The position numbers and the translations under genes are program-made. A stretch of DNA of 64,000 nt from Dendrophyllia cribrosa (Eukaryota > Cnidaria > Anthozoa > Scleractinia > Dendrophylliidae), in contig JAJLRJ010000014.1 of the NCBI GenBank assembly GCA_024195265.1, forward strand, positions 14,944,459-15,008,458, read 5' to 3'. Shown one piece after another: positions 41,971 to 56,900 of this stretch (positions are counted from its first letter, which is position 1; each line of letters starts with the position of its first letter). A model generated the notes under the pieces. That model searched no databases. It was not told the origin of the DNA and saw only the letters and a program-made list of their open reading frames with translations.

Positions 41971-44900
41971 CTGAAAAAAGAAAAGAACGCCAGCTTAATA
42001 AACGTGGTGGCCTTTATTTGAGTTGTATTTGTTGATGTTTTAACTTAATTTAATGATCTACAACTATTTTAACACTTGGCTGCCCACAATAAAGTGTCAA
42101 ACTAAAAGATGCGCATCCGTTTTGCCGATTGAACAAATGAAGACTGCTCCAGTGTGATAAAAAAAGCAAGGTGGATTTCACGGCATGGAAACTATATTTG
42201 TTAATCCAATATTTCGAAGGGTACATTCTTCTTCTTAAAGGCTGTGCCTTTCTAAATATTGGATAAACAAATACAATTGTCATACCGTGAAATAAACCTT
42301 GCTCTTTTATCAAATCGTTTCGATGTTCTATAGCTGATTAGATCCTTCACTACAGGATCCGGTGCTTCTATTTCGTTACGGTGGTCCTTGCAAATACAGT
42401 TACCGGTACTTATTTTCATTGTTCCGGCATATTGCCTAGCAACACATCTCGCAACAACAACAACAACAACAACAACCTTTATTTATGCACGATAAAAATT
42501 AAAGCAAAAATCTTGCTTGTGGGGTCGTGTTTCTAGCTACACTAATTAAAAACGTTTCTATATACATTAAAATTAAAAATAATTATATACATGATTGGTC
42601 ACATTAATAAAACTTAAACATGTTAAAATCCATTACGTTCCTATATAGTACATAGGTAAGTTACAAAATGGGGGTGTTACATTCGCACTTGTTTTGTATC
42701 TCCTTGTGCTTTAAAGGGGCATTGTCACGCAGATTTTGCTGTGTTTTGGTCACTGAAATAAACCAAATAGTTGACAAAGTTTCTTTGCTCAAACATAAAA
42801 TTGCTCTTGGAACACCAAGAAAAAAATATAAAATGTTTTTTTTTTCAAGGAAGAACAAACCATAACCCGTTTTTCTGTGATTTTTTTCCATGACACTTGG
42901 GAAGAATTTGAAAAAATTGGACAATTTTTTTTTCAATTTGCAATCCATTTATATCCTGGCCATCTGCAGCCAAAGACAACGAATACTAGCTTCTGTGCAA
43001 AGGTAGAGTATTTGTTAACACAACTGGACCATTATCTTTAGGTTTCTATTGAAACAAATATGTTTTTTGGCTTTTCAAAGTGATACTAAAAAATAGGTGA
43101 CATAAGCCATTTAAAAGAGCCATGCGATGATTTGAATGCCGAGTCAGAACGAATAGCAACCTCGTTCCCAGGGTCTCTCTTCTTCCCGCCTCCTGGAGCG
43201 AGAGAGAGGAAAGAAGAGAGACCCTGGGAACGAGGTTGATCGAATAGAGCGGTTTTCAGTTGAGTGTCGAAAGTAATTTCACAATTGTGATTGGCTAAAA
43301 AACCACGCGCCACTTTATCAACCAATCAGAAGTCAAATCAAAACCAATCGTGACTTACTCGCATGCATTTTCCCGCGCTTGACGCCGGCTACATGTGTTT
43401 GCTTCGCGTTCTGATTGGTTCATTGGATTGTCTGCGTCGGTTGTGATTGGTCGGAGTAATTACTTTGGTTCTGAAAACCGCTCTATCAAGTGCAAAACCA
43501 AAAACCCCAAACGTGGCATTGTATGGTATGGGATTAACAATCGCTTCTTACCCGTTTCCATGGCAATGAGAGGATTCTCTGCATATAGTGCCCACCCTTC
43601 TGAGAATGCAATGTATCTGGTTTTTACCAACGCACTCACTAATGGACCACACCAGTCCCTGAATGACAAAACACGAAAAATATCTGTTATTATATAAACT
43701 TAGGGGAATTGTAAGGATCAGATGCATAAACTGTAGTGTCCTTCAAGGATTTCTCCACTGAAAAAAAATCATATCTCAAGTTGGCAAGAACATGCCCAAT
43801 TTTCTAAAGGGTTATTTTCCAAAGAAAAACTGTGGTGCTGCGTCGGTGGGGAAATAAAACAATGTTTTTTGTATCAACTGAGTTGATAAAGTAAATAGGC
43901 CATCGTAAAGAGATTAAAAAGCTCAGTCTTTAAATCTTTTTACGGCACTAACACTAGCCATAGATAACATAATAAATATAACCGCCACAGGGTTACCTCA
44001 GTTGGAAGAGTGCTGGGCCCGGTTGCTCGAAAGCCGATTAACGCTAATCCCGGATTAAAAGTTAACCGAGGATTTCATTTCTGTATTTAAAGGTGTTTTC
44101 AAAAGGTCATTTATTTATAGCTAGTGATGAAGACAAGTTAAAGTCGAAACTGAAGGACAGAAAACTGGGTTAGCTTAATCGTGCTTTGAACAACCTGGCC
44201 CTGAGGCGTGCGTTTCTCGAAAGTCCCGGAACCTTTTCGGGCCGATCCGCCCGAAAAGCCATGTTATAATGTGCAAAATTTTTACCAACAAATATTCGGT
44301 TTTTGTTTGTTTTGAAAGCTGTGCATTAAAGTTTTACGTTTACAACAAGAGTTGGGCTGGTTTGCGGGCTAAACAGTTGAAAGCCATAAATAGAAACTGA
44401 ATTTTTTAATTAGCTTTCGGGCCCGAAAAGGTTTCAGGACTTTAGAGAAACGCACGCCAGGTCTACTGAGCGGGAGATCGCGGGTTTGATCCCCGGCTGG
44501 ACCAACACTTAGGGTCTTAAAATAACAGAGGACGAAGGTGCTTCTTTTGCTATGATATCTGCAACGGTTGGACCTTCACGAGGTTCGGATGACCACATTC
44601 AAATGGCGGTCTCATCTCCAGTAGGGGACGTAAAAAAAACTAGTTAGTACTTTTGTGATAAATACATTGACACGTAAACATGTTACTTTTTTTATATCTT
44701 CGCGTTCAATACCATTTTCACCCAATACCTCAATTATAAGCTTTTCGTCGTCTGACTTCTATTTCTAATACAGTAACGCCACAAAAAAAGGCCAAATAAT
44801 AAGCTTACAGAAAATTCTCCACGTGCCCCTGAGACTGAAGGTGATGTCCCGGTCTGGCTTCGTGGGCGCTCGTTGTCCACTCGGAATACTTCGGGCCCAT

Positions 44901-47900
44901 TCGGTCCAAGAAGAAAGGCATTCGGAACAAAGCCGGTTGGTTGCAGCTCCGGTAACTCGAGGTATAACTCTGAGCTGACGTGGTTGGCATAAAGTTTACT
45001 GCTATCGCTACAGGACAGACCGGGGTGGTCTTCAGGGGGCCTAGGGGCCAATGAAACATCCGCAAGAGCTTGGGTTCTAGTTGGCTGAGAGTACTGCGTG
45101 AAAACTCGAACCAACGTTGAATGGTAGCATAGCGAACAGGACAGAAGTCACGTGCCCCTGGAATGTCAAAGAAAACTGGCCTTAGAAAGATTCGTTTAAG
45201 ATATACAGTCGAACGGACACTAAAGGCACAGACCAAAGTGTCCGTATTATAGAGGTCGGGATTGTACGAATTTTCGTTTCTTCGGGACTGTTGTGTATTA
45301 GGGTTCGGAATACCACTCTGGAGTACGTAGTGAATCAGACCAAGTGATTTACACAACTGCTTTATTAGAATTTGATCAACTACACTATATACAATAATAT
45401 CTTGGTAAAATCACGTGACTGATTGGGGATTGGCCGACAATTACCGTCAACCGTTAATGAAGGGTAACGAGTAGTTCAGCGACTTTTATCAAAACAGAAT
45501 CCGTGTTAAACCTCCATTAATGTAAATCAGTGTTGAGTAAATATAAAACGTTCTCTGGCCAGAATGTTTAAAAAAACCGAGCTTTTGGCTACCCATGGCT
45601 ACTGCAGTCTTCGAAGACTGTCTTTACCCTTCGAAGACTGCAGTACAGGCAGCCGAAAACTCGGATTTTCAGTAACGTTTTGGCCAGAGAACGTTTATAT
45701 AGTTACGGTTCTAGAATTTTCTTAAATCTTTGTGAATTTTCAAAAGTTGACATTGCCCTTTTAAACTTACCTCTTTCATTGTTGCACTTTCTGTACGCCC
45801 TCTCATCTGATTCATTTTTAGGGAAGGGTTGTTCATTGAAGTACATAGATGGTGAATTAATAAACCGGCGGAATAATTTCACGGCTTCAGTCTTGTTGTC
45901 TATTCCTGTGATTGATTTTGCTATATCCACTGCTTCAGGATAAAGCGATCTCAACAAGGACCAGCCCAGCTGATGGACAGATTCTTTAGGCATACATGAA
46001 AGGGAAAAAGAGACCCGACTCAATAAGCAACTCACAAGTATTAAACAGTCTGACCCACCCAGTTTGGATTGCGCGCCTACGTTGGTTCATCCGCCATTTT
46101 CAGGGCCCCCGAAAGTCCATACTGTATTGTAGATGAGAAATTCACTCGTGCAAGAGGTGATATGCTTGCCCAAATATGGAATAGAGCCGTATCATAACAA
46201 TAAGAGAAGCGCGCAATGCAAACTGGGTGGGTCAGATTCTTTAATAAAGGTCGGCTGCATGAACGTTGTACACTCCGATCGAGGCTAAATATTAACGTTA
46301 TCTTGTGCGTAAAATACATCGTCCCCAGAGCCCCTCGGCTCTCACGTTCCCCCGAGCATGAGCACGAGTACCACGCAGTCGGTTTTGATCACTTTTAGTT
46401 GACATAAAAGGTGTGGATAAGTTGCGAGACACAGGCATCAAAGTTGATCAAAGATTTTATAGTTCTTTTATAGAATGTTTGAGGTGCTTTTGAGACATAT
46501 TTGACGCGCATCAAAAGTACTAGACATTTCATGCACGTTATAAAGACGAATCAAATCATCAAAGGTGCACTAACTTTGACTTAAATAAAAAAACGGCCTT
46601 AACCATCTTTTACACCATGTCAAAGACTTGGCAAAGACACCGTTAATATTTGTCAAAAGGTGTGTGGTAAAGGCGATTGTTCGTGGATCTGGAGTAAACA
46701 TTAAAGTAGGCTCACTAATTTCTGCCAGTTTATTGATTAATAATAAGATCGTAGTTCAAAACGTTAGGATCTGACTGTCAACTATATATACACCTTATTC
46801 GATGGTTTAACAGATACCGGTAATACGCGCGGATATTTTAAAAGTTGCGTAGTATTTTTGCGAGCAATGAGTAAATGTCCGCACGTGTTATCTGTTAAAC
46901 CGTCGAATAAGGGATTTGTTATTCGACTGAAATTCTTGTATTTACAATAGTTTGTGTCATGAAACCGGGATGCTAAGGTGTAATACGGCAATCTACTGTG
47001 TAATACGCTCGGATATTTTGCGTGTTCTCTTTACCTTATAAGGTAAAATGACGTCACAGTCGAATAATATGCAAGGTATTGGCGAGATGTGTCGTGTGAC
47101 CCATTGCTTTACAGATGTATATTTTGTACTGAGCATTCGGCTTTACCTAAAGGATTTTGTCTTAAAAAGGTCATAGAAAATGTGACGTCACTCACCGGCG
47201 GTGTCGTTAGTTGTGGTAAAAAAGCGCATCGTTCTTTCGTACCCAACCTTCCCATCAATCAGCTCTCCGGTTGGAAGCCTCCTGCCCGCGGGCTCAGACA
47301 TATCAGGGACTCCATTGTTATACACATAACGCACTGGGCGATTGAAGAGTCCGCTGGACACATTACTTGGTACACAGTGCTTCATGTGTTCCCCTGCCAA
47401 GTATCTCAGCAAATTCGCCAAAGGGACGCCAACATAGTCTATTAAGCTCTCGGTCATCGATTGCTCCAAAGGTATTTCGTGCTTTTTGAGCCACAGTTCC
47501 GACGCGTTTTGGAATCGTATTATAAACCTCGCAGCTAAAAATGGATATCGGAACGACTCCATGATAATGTCCTCTTCGCGAAAACTTTCCGCTATTTTCG
47601 GGTATACCTGGCTGATACAATCCAGTCCTACCCTACATTCCTCGATCGATCCAACCATTCCAGCTTTTACTCCAAGCTTGATATTTGCATGATATTGTTG
47701 AATTCCTCTGCCAAAACCTTTCAAAACTTCTATAATGGTCTCCATATCGTCTACAGTTTCTGGAGAGAGTTTTCTCAGGAATGCACGGAAGTGGAACGGT
47801 AACCTAGCGATGACTTCTGTGTAACAGAATCGGTTAGGTCCTAACATCCACTGACCTAAGGGCAAAAATAACGGCAAAAGAGGACAAAGAATAATAAACA

Positions 47901-50900
47901 CGGTGAGAGTATCCTATACACAGGTGCTTTTGGGAGTGCTTTAGAAGCGGGTTTTAGGGCGAGAGCGCGAAGCGCGAGCAACTTCGCGTGTCTCGCGATC
48001 CGCGCTTGCGCCACACAACACGCTTGAGTATTCCAGGGATAAGTGGTCGCCCAAGAGGGTTCGTCTGTACTTACTTATTTATTTACTTATTTATTTATTT
48101 ATCAATCTATTATTTATTTACTTATTCATTTTAAACACCCAATGTTATCATGTACATGATCAAACTGCGTTCCGACAGACTTGGCACAAACATGTTCAAT
48201 GTGATAACAAGAGAAAATAATTGGACAGGCCCGGTGGACAGGTCCAGTTATAATCTCTTGGTGATAACCAATGAAACATGTTTCACGGCGACAAATGTTC
48301 GCATCAAGCGATGCTTTGCCCGAATCATGATCGAATTTTGTTTTAAGCCAGACGAAACACTAAATGCGCTCTCCTTCCTAAACACTACAAGGGCTATCGT
48401 TCATGTTCTAAAGGGCTTGACAAGTGAAAATGTAATCTTAAAATGACCAAAGACAGCAGCATATCGGCATAAATAATAAATTGAATAAAAACATCACTGA
48501 GCGGTTTGTAACAGACGTCCGTCTATCGTACATTCCATATGAAGCAGGTCGCCGACTTTGCCTTCACAACATTTGCCTCATGAATGAACAATGGTGTACG
48601 ATGCTTCAAATTTTACAAGCACCAAATTAAGCTTCCAAGATAGCCAGCAGTACTGATGATGAACCATCAAAAGATCCTCCAAAATATTGAGTACGTTTGA
48701 CGGAAGTCTATTGCAAACCGCTCGGAGGCGTTTTGATTCAAGCCGTCGCGAAGCAGTGAAATCGGTGGTAATATATCATATAAACTACCTGAATAATAAT
48801 CAAAGTCATATACATTTCCAAAGCTGTGCTGCAGAAAATGTTTCATTTGCGCCACTGCCTTCGCTTCTCTGGCCTTCAGTAGCTCAGTGTTGATGCGTAG
48901 AGTGTCGAGTTCTTGTAATAACGACAATGAAGTGTCTGCGATGTTCTTGATACAGGAAGGGGCCGGATCAAATGCTCTAAACTTGTTCCTGACCTCGTCT
49001 GGAGATACGCGAGGCTTGTAAGGGATTTCAAACGGATGAAGCTGGTAGAAAAGGGTATTCAGTTTCCTTATAAAGTTGAGGAGACCTGCATCATGAAGAT
49101 AAAACAAATGTACTGGAAAAGTTGCAAATAAACTCGTTTGGAATGATAACGCTTATAAGTATATTATTCCAAACCAGTGATTGTGATTTTCGCGCGCTCT
49201 GATTGGCTACTCAAACTAGGAAAAGTATTAATAATTTTGCTATTCTCTCCACCGTAATGTTCACAATTTTATTCATTTCCCATGCTATGGATTTTCATTT
49301 TCACCTCTTCTTTTGTTTATGACGAAGTTTCCTTACTTTTGAAGAAAAATCTACCTTAAGTCCTTTCAGTCTCTCGGCCAAACTTATATAGCGCGGTTTT
49401 GTGGATGAAATACTGAAGTTTGACAAGTCAAATGTAAGCCACTGATAAGTACTTTCCTGTGGTACTGTTTATTATGTTGTGCAAAGTTGTTCTAACTTTT
49501 GAGTCTGTGGATGAAATCCTAAAGTGTGACCATTCAAATGAAAGCTATTGAGCAGTACTTTCCTGTGGTGCTGTTTATTATGCTGTCCAAGGTTGTTCCA
49601 ACTTTTGAGTCTGTGGATGAAATCCTACAGTGTGACCATTGCATTCAAATGAAAGCTATTGAGCAGTACTTTCCTGTGGTGCTGTTTATTATTACTGTAC
49701 AAGGTTGTTCTAACTTTTGAATCTGTGGATGAAATCCTAAAGTGTGACCATTCAACTGAACGCCACTGAGCAGTGTTTTCCTTTGTTGCTGTTTATTATG
49801 CTGTACAAGGTAGTTCTAAATTTTGAGTCTGTGGATGAAATCCTACAGTGTGACCATTCAAATCAGGAAAGCTATTGAGCAGTACTTTCTTGTGGTACTG
49901 TTTATTATGCTGTACAAGGTGGTTCTAACTTTTGTGTCTGTGGATGAAATCCTAAAGTGTGACCATTTCAGTGAACGCTACTGAGCAGTACTTTCTTGTG
50001 GCACCGTTTATTATGCTGTACACTGAAGTAGTTCTAAATTTTGAGTCTGTGGATGAAATCCTACAGTGCGACCATTTAAATGCAGTGAAAGCTACTGAGC
50101 AGTACTTTTCCGTGGTAATGTCTATTATGCTGTACACGGAGGCTCTAACTTAATTTCAACTTTGTTAATAAAATTCTACAGTATTACCATTCAAATGAAA
50201 GCTATTTAGTACTACTTTCCTGTTGTACTGTTTATTATGCTGTACAAAGTGGTTCCAACTTTTGAGTCTATGTATGACATCCTAAAGTGTGATCATTCAA
50301 ATGAAAGCTACTGAGCAGTACATCCACGTGGTCGGGTAATCTTATATATTTTTCGAAATTAAATCAAGTTCGGAATGTTTCGTAGTTTAAAAATTTAAAA
50401 AAGCCGGGTTAAAAATGCCTCGGTATGACTTAGCACACACAACATAAATATAATGTGAATAAAGAATAAAGAATATGGCACTTGGATATTGGAACATGTC
50501 ACTACAAAGCACGTAGAATCTTCCACAACACTTATCATTCACAACTAACTTGTTAATTAAGGACAAGCGATCCCTAGTTTTGATAACGGACGCACGCTCT
50601 CGACTCACCGGAGGTATAAATACACAGAAAGGACGTTATATAGGCTGCACTGTAATCTCCGCAAAGACCGTGATTGTACGGGGTCTAAAAAGTTCACACG
50701 CTATTTCTAGAATTCAAGTGCTAATATTGGTCAGTTTCGAGTTCAAAACTTAAATCTTTTACTATACTCAAGTTCGTAATTATGACAAAATTCTAAGAAA
50801 TTTGCATAACAGTGTGACCATTTTGAAAAAGGGCTATTATTAAGCAATACTTTCCAGCGGTGCTATCTATTTTGCTGTGCAAGATGGTTCAAACGTTTGA

Positions 50901-53900
50901 GTCTGTGGATGAAATCCTAAAGTGTGACCATTCAAATGAAAGCTATTGAGCAGTACTTTCCAGCGGTGCTGTCTATTTTGCTGTGGAAGATGGTTCAAAC
51001 TTTTGAGTCTGTGTATGAAATCCAACAGTGTGACTTTTCGAATGAAAGCTCAGTATTGCGCAGTACTTCTTTGTGGTGCTGTTTATTATGCTATACGAGT
51101 TCAATCTAACTTGTGTGTGCATAAAGGCCAAATAAAAGTGTGACCATTAAAATGAAAGCTGTTGAATACTACTACATTTCTGTGATGTTTATTATGCTGT
51201 ACTAGGTGATTCTAACTTTTGGGTTTGCGGCTGATAAAATCCGAAAAAACATAAAGCTATTGAGCAGATCTTTCGCGTGCAAGCTTAAAGTGCACCTAAC
51301 CCCAAAATTGTTTTTTCGCTTAATCAACTCTATGTATTGAAAAGTTGAATAGTTAAATATTTCTTGCTTTTACATGTAACGTTGCGTTAGTGAACTATCA
51401 TGGTTTTAATTTACAAAATGTTAATAAGATGACGTCAAATCAAGACTCGTTTATTATACAACTACTTGTTTCCACCTCCAAGTAATATTTTTTTCGTATC
51501 AATTGACTATTAACAGTTTTTCTTTAGTATTTCTTAAATTGATTATCCTTTAGCTGTGAACTGCGTATTGTAAATTGAAGTAGAAATGATGGTAAAGTCT
51601 TGATTTGACGTCATCTAATTAGCATTTTGTAAATTCAAATCTCTATAACTCACTAACGCGACGTTAAAAACAAGAAATATTAAATTATTCGACATTTCAA
51701 CGTGCATTGAGTTGATTAAAAGAAAAAAGGAATTGAGGGCTAGGTGCACTTTAAGGTAAGCTAATCAAGATATATGGCCTTTTTGAAAAATAACATTAAG
51801 GTCAGTTTCTCATTTTTAACACTGTTGAAGTTTGGCATTCTTGGTGGAAGATTGTTTGAGGCAAACCGAGATATTTCAGGAAGGAAAATAAGTCGGCTTC
51901 CGTGAGCGTGATAGTATTGTCGTGTTTATTAATGTGAAATCAATATTTATACGCCCTTGAGCCTGGTTTTTGAGATGGAGAGCCAGGCAAAGATAACGAT
52001 GATATCGGACTTGTCGTGAGTGATATTGGCTTTGGGACAATGTATATACGTGACATTAAATACTGCTTAGAGGGGTTTTGCTTCGCTGGAGTTTACAATA
52101 TATATTTAATCAGTGCATTTAAGAAAAGATTCTCTTTGCTTATGTCGTCAAGGAAATGCTTGTCTTTTGACCATGTTCAATAGATATAGGAGGGTATACT
52201 CAGTTTTCCTGCACTAAAAGATAATTTCTCATAAGTAAGTTGATATATTCTACGTAGAAGGTACAGAAAGAAGGATATCTGGCTTACAAAATTATAGGTC
52301 TGAAGGGAAGAAAAGTAAACATTATATTAAAGCCCGAGGAACGGGCTTAATTAATGTTTTGCTTTATAGCACTTCCACAAATTTCTGTTCCAGCAATATT
52401 TGACGTTTTCCGTGTTTTTATTTTCTTTCTTTTTATCTGCATTTTCCCAGGAAATATATATGATATGACTATTCTAATGTATTTGGGTAAAAACTGCTAA
52501 AATTAAAAGCAAGTACTCTTTCCACACACAAAGTGCATTGAAAACATCAAGATATGAGTGAATTCTCGAAGAGAGAACAAACCATAATAATTTTTTATTG
52601 ATTTTTCCAAGACAGAAGGGAAAAATTGGTGGAACTGGAACAATTTATTTTTCAAGTTGCAACCCATTATCATCTTTGTCATCTGTAGCTAAAGGAGCGG
52701 GGTCGTAGCTGTCCAAATGATGTCTGTGATTAGCGAACGATACAATTGATATTAATATCACTTGAACAATGCCCCTATCCCTAATTCCTATCCCAGCGGG
52801 ACAAATCTATTGTTTTCTTAGTGAATCACAGACATCGTTTGGACAAGTGCTGGACTACGCATATATCTTATCTATTTAAATAACTCTATGTAATCTTTGC
52901 CCATTTTAAATTTTACATTTGTAAATAATTTAAAGCAATAGAGGGCGACAGAGAACTCTCTTCATCCTCTCCTCGCTATAAATCCAAAGTCGGTATAGAA
53001 ATTTTCAGAAAATTCTAGAAAACATCGAAGGAAAAGCGTGATTTTCGAAAAAAAGTACGAGAAGCCATTAAGAAAATACGAAAATCTCAGATGAATGGAA
53101 CTGCCATCTCGAAATTCGTAGGATCCTTCGCGGTTTCGAAATTTCTAGGGAACCTATACCTTTCCGAACAGATATTTAACAGAAAACGGTCGTTGGGTGC
53201 CCCTGAGTAAACGCGATCGAGTGTGAAGATCTATCGCGGCCTCAAGATGGGTAACGAAAGAACACTAGCTGCGAAAAATGGACATCGAAAAGTTTTGATA
53301 AAATGGCTTTGACAAATATCGATTGTGGTTCATTATTATTTGGACGAATTGACGATTTGTCTTTTAAAATTGTCTCTCGGATCGGAGGAAAATGCAACAG
53401 GTAATGAATGCTGTATCATCTGGTTTTACTAAAATGCCTGCTAGAATCGAAGAACCCGGGATTAAATTTTATTAGCGGCTTTTTAATGTGAATAAATGTA
53501 TAACATTAAATCGCAAAGGAAAGTCAATTGCAAATTTTGCATTGAAATATTCTGAAATATGACAAGCACGGTGGATTGTCTCTCATAGCAGATGTAAATG
53601 TAAATGTGCATTTGTAAAGCAAGCAAAACACATATTTACGATCCCACCAATTCCTCTTCTCCTTTCTATTCAACTATCTCTACACTAATCCGATTCATTC
53701 ATGATCTGGCTGACATACAGGAGCCTTTGATTTGGATCTAAAAACAAAAGAAGTGTTTTTGGCTAATATTTGAGCAACGTTTGGTATAGACACTTTAATA
53801 GTCGCATTACCCCTTTCCTATACTTCAACTCGTAAAATTCCTACCTAAAAATGGTACTCCTTTCGGGCAGAGCATCCCCGTACAGCCCATTATAAGGATT

Positions 53901-56900
53901 ACCCCCCGCCCCGGCAACGACGGTCCAATCATGCGAGTCTTAAGGGGCATTGTCATGCAGATTTTGCTGTGTTTCGGTCAAAATGCACCAAATAGTTGAC
54001 AAAGTACCTTTGTTCAAACATAAAATTGCTCTTAGAACACCAAGAAGAAAATATCAAGTGATTTCTTCAAGAAAGAACAAACCATTATAAGTTTTTCTGC
54101 GATTTTTCCACGACACTTTGGAGGAACTTGAACTGAATGGCCAATTTTTTCCAAAGATTACGAATACTAATTTCTGTGCACTGGTAGAGTATTCGTTAAC
54201 AAAACAGGACCATTATTTGTAGGTTTCCATTGAAACAAACATGTTTTTTGGCTTTTCAAATTGATACTAAAAATAGGTGACATAGCCCCTATACGGAAAT
54301 TACTGAAATTAATGCACACCGTGGTCTCGGCTGATATATCGTGTTTTCACGATTATGACCAGGAACATTCTTTAAGCTTGCTTTATTATCTTGACTAGAA
54401 AGAGAAATTCGCCAAAAGTAATGAAAACAAAGAAATATTAACTAAAGAGGCAAAATAACAGCAACAATTTCTACAAGAATGGCACTTGATTTCTGACCGC
54501 CTGTCATGAATTTAAACGTGATGAACTGTAATAAATTCCCCTCAGTTCTATTCTTGCAATCCTGCACATTATCTCCGAACTATTGAATCTTTTTATCCAG
54601 TTAAATTGCATATTTTGGTGGTGTCCCCTTGTGGATTTGTTGTTGTTTGCTAGTTCTTTTATGTTTTATAAATCTTAATGCAAAAAGTCTCGCTTAGGGT
54701 TTCAAGGCTTACGGATACGTTATATAATCAGGCGTTTAAGCAAAATTTTCAGGCGAAGGTAAGGAGTCTTTATAAGCAGTTTAAATAGGAGTTTAATATT
54801 AGGGAGTATACGTTGGTCTTAACGAATGCTCTACTAAGCAACGGGGGGAGTCTAGTTAAATTTTTAACGTACTAGCAATAATTTAAAGAGGGCATAATAG
54901 ACGGAAGAGCGTCATTTTATCGAAACACACCGAGAAATAGTTCATACTCACCGGGGTAAACGCACTACGGATCAATACCGCAGTCTATTTTGGTGGACAT
55001 CTTTTAATTATTTGCTTAAAATTATATTTTGAAAGCTTCATTAAATCATCAGTTTTTCTCAAATTGTTAAATTTCACAAATCCTTCCTCTTTTGTCGTCT
55101 CGAACACTCATTAAAGACACCAAAAATGTCAACATCCGGGGCACGGCATTATTATTGGCTACAAACCAATGTTAACGCCAAATCATTCCATAACACGATT
55201 ATCTATTTGTATAAAGTGGTTCAAAAGAAAAAAAAAATTCATAAAATATTCTGGCTAAAGAACACATGTTAAAGATTCTTTCTAAAAGTACTGTAGAATG
55301 TTAAATTCACCGAAAATAGGTCGCAACTTTTACATCTTTTGGAGTCCTATGCATAATCCAGCCCTATAGCGCCAGCCGACGGGACAATGTTCTTGCGGTT
55401 AATAATAGTTACATGTTATAAATTCAAAAGATTCTTTCTAAAAGTACAGTAGAATGTTAAATTCACCGAAAATAGGTCGCAACTTTTACATCTTTTGGAG
55501 TCCTATGCATAATCCAGCCCTATAGCGCCAGCCGACGGGACAATGTTCTTGCGGTTAATAATAGTTACATGTTATAAATTCAATAGGTTAGATTAAGAGA
55601 TGTTTAATATTGCAACGAGTTCTGCAAACTAAACGTAAATTAAACAGATATTTTAAGAAATGACCTTTCGAAGAAATTATTATACATTTACACATTTTCA
55701 TGTTTGAAGTTCTGTACACAAAATTGGCTTTTGAATGTGTGACCATTCAAATGAAAGCTACTGAGCAGCTACTTTCCTGTGGTACTGTTTATTATGCCGT
55801 ACAAGGTGGGTCTAACTTTTGAGTCTGTGGATGAAATCCTAAAGTGCGACCATTCAAATGAAAGCTATTGAGCAGTACTTTCCTGTCAGTGTACTTTTTA
55901 TTATGCTGTACAAGGTGGCTCTAACTTTTGAGTCTGTGGATGAAATTCTAAAGTATGAACACTCAAATGAAAGCTATTGAGCAGTACTTTCCTGTGGTAC
56001 TGTTTATTATGTTGTACAAGGTGGCTCTAACTTTTGAGTCTGTGGATAAAATTCTAAAGTATGAACACTCAAATGAAAGCTATTGAGCAGTACTTTCCTG
56101 TGGTACTGTTTATTATGCTGTACAAGGTGGCTCTAACTTTTGAGTTTGTGGAAAAAATCCTACAGTGTGGCCATATTGAGCAGTACTTTACTGAAGTGCT
56201 GTTCATTTTTCTGTGCAAGTTTGTTTTAACTTTTAAGTCTGTGGATGAAATACTAAAGTGTGATCATTCATGCGAATGAAAGCTATTGAGCAGTACTTTC
56301 ATGTGGTGCTGTTTATTATGTCATTTTAGTATATGGAACATGCGCAATATAAATATATGCCGCACAAGGTGGTTCTAACTTTCGAGACTGGACAAAATCG
56401 AGTCTAAAAAGTATGAACATTCAAATTACTTTCCTTTGGTGCTGTGTCTGTAGATTAAATCCCGAAGTGTGACCACTTTCCTGTGGCACTATTTATGTAA
56501 TATACTACACAGGGTACCCATTATAACGAGAGCTTCTGAGAGGTACTTAGCTGTGTCGGTGTGTTTTTTTTTGTCATTCTTCTTCAAGTGGAAATTTCAG
56601 AATAATTGCGGTCAAATTTGTTTTTTGTTCTTCTAAGTTTAGCTTCTTTTGTGTCTATTTGGGCGCCATGCTTCCTGACTGCTATTTTGTGTGGATGAAA
56701 TCCTACAGTGTGACCATTCAAATGAAAGCTATTGAGTAGTACTTTTCTGCAGTACTGTTTATTTTGCTGTGCAAGGAGATTCTAACTTTTGAGTCTGTGG
56801 AATGAAATCCTAAAGTGTGATTATTCATGCAAATGAAAGCTATCGAGCAGTACTTTCATGTGGTGCTGTTTATCATGTCATCTTAGTGGGAACATGCGCA

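Larger units (their letters stand above)
43991..44640 (+). mobile_element. tRNA-derived SINE split by two MITEs
   Basis: The head GGTTACCTCAGTTGGAAGAG (A box) stops at about 44014 and resumes at 44459 with GTCTACTGAGCGGGAGATCG and B box GGTTTGATCC; the body then continues ACACTTAGGGTCTTAAAATA. Joined, the two parts make a typical tRNA-like SINE head. Confidence 0.85.

Noticed and set aside
43991..44510. A tRNA gene with a long intron
   Set aside because: The 445-bp interruption consists of two TIR elements and the downstream body is SINE-like.
49526..51143. Open frames with MKAIEQYFPVVLFIML-type repeats as a possible repeat protein gene
   Set aside because: The unit spacing varies between 106 and 112 bp, frames shift between units, stops are frequent and the strand opposes the host gene; best read as a non-coding satellite.
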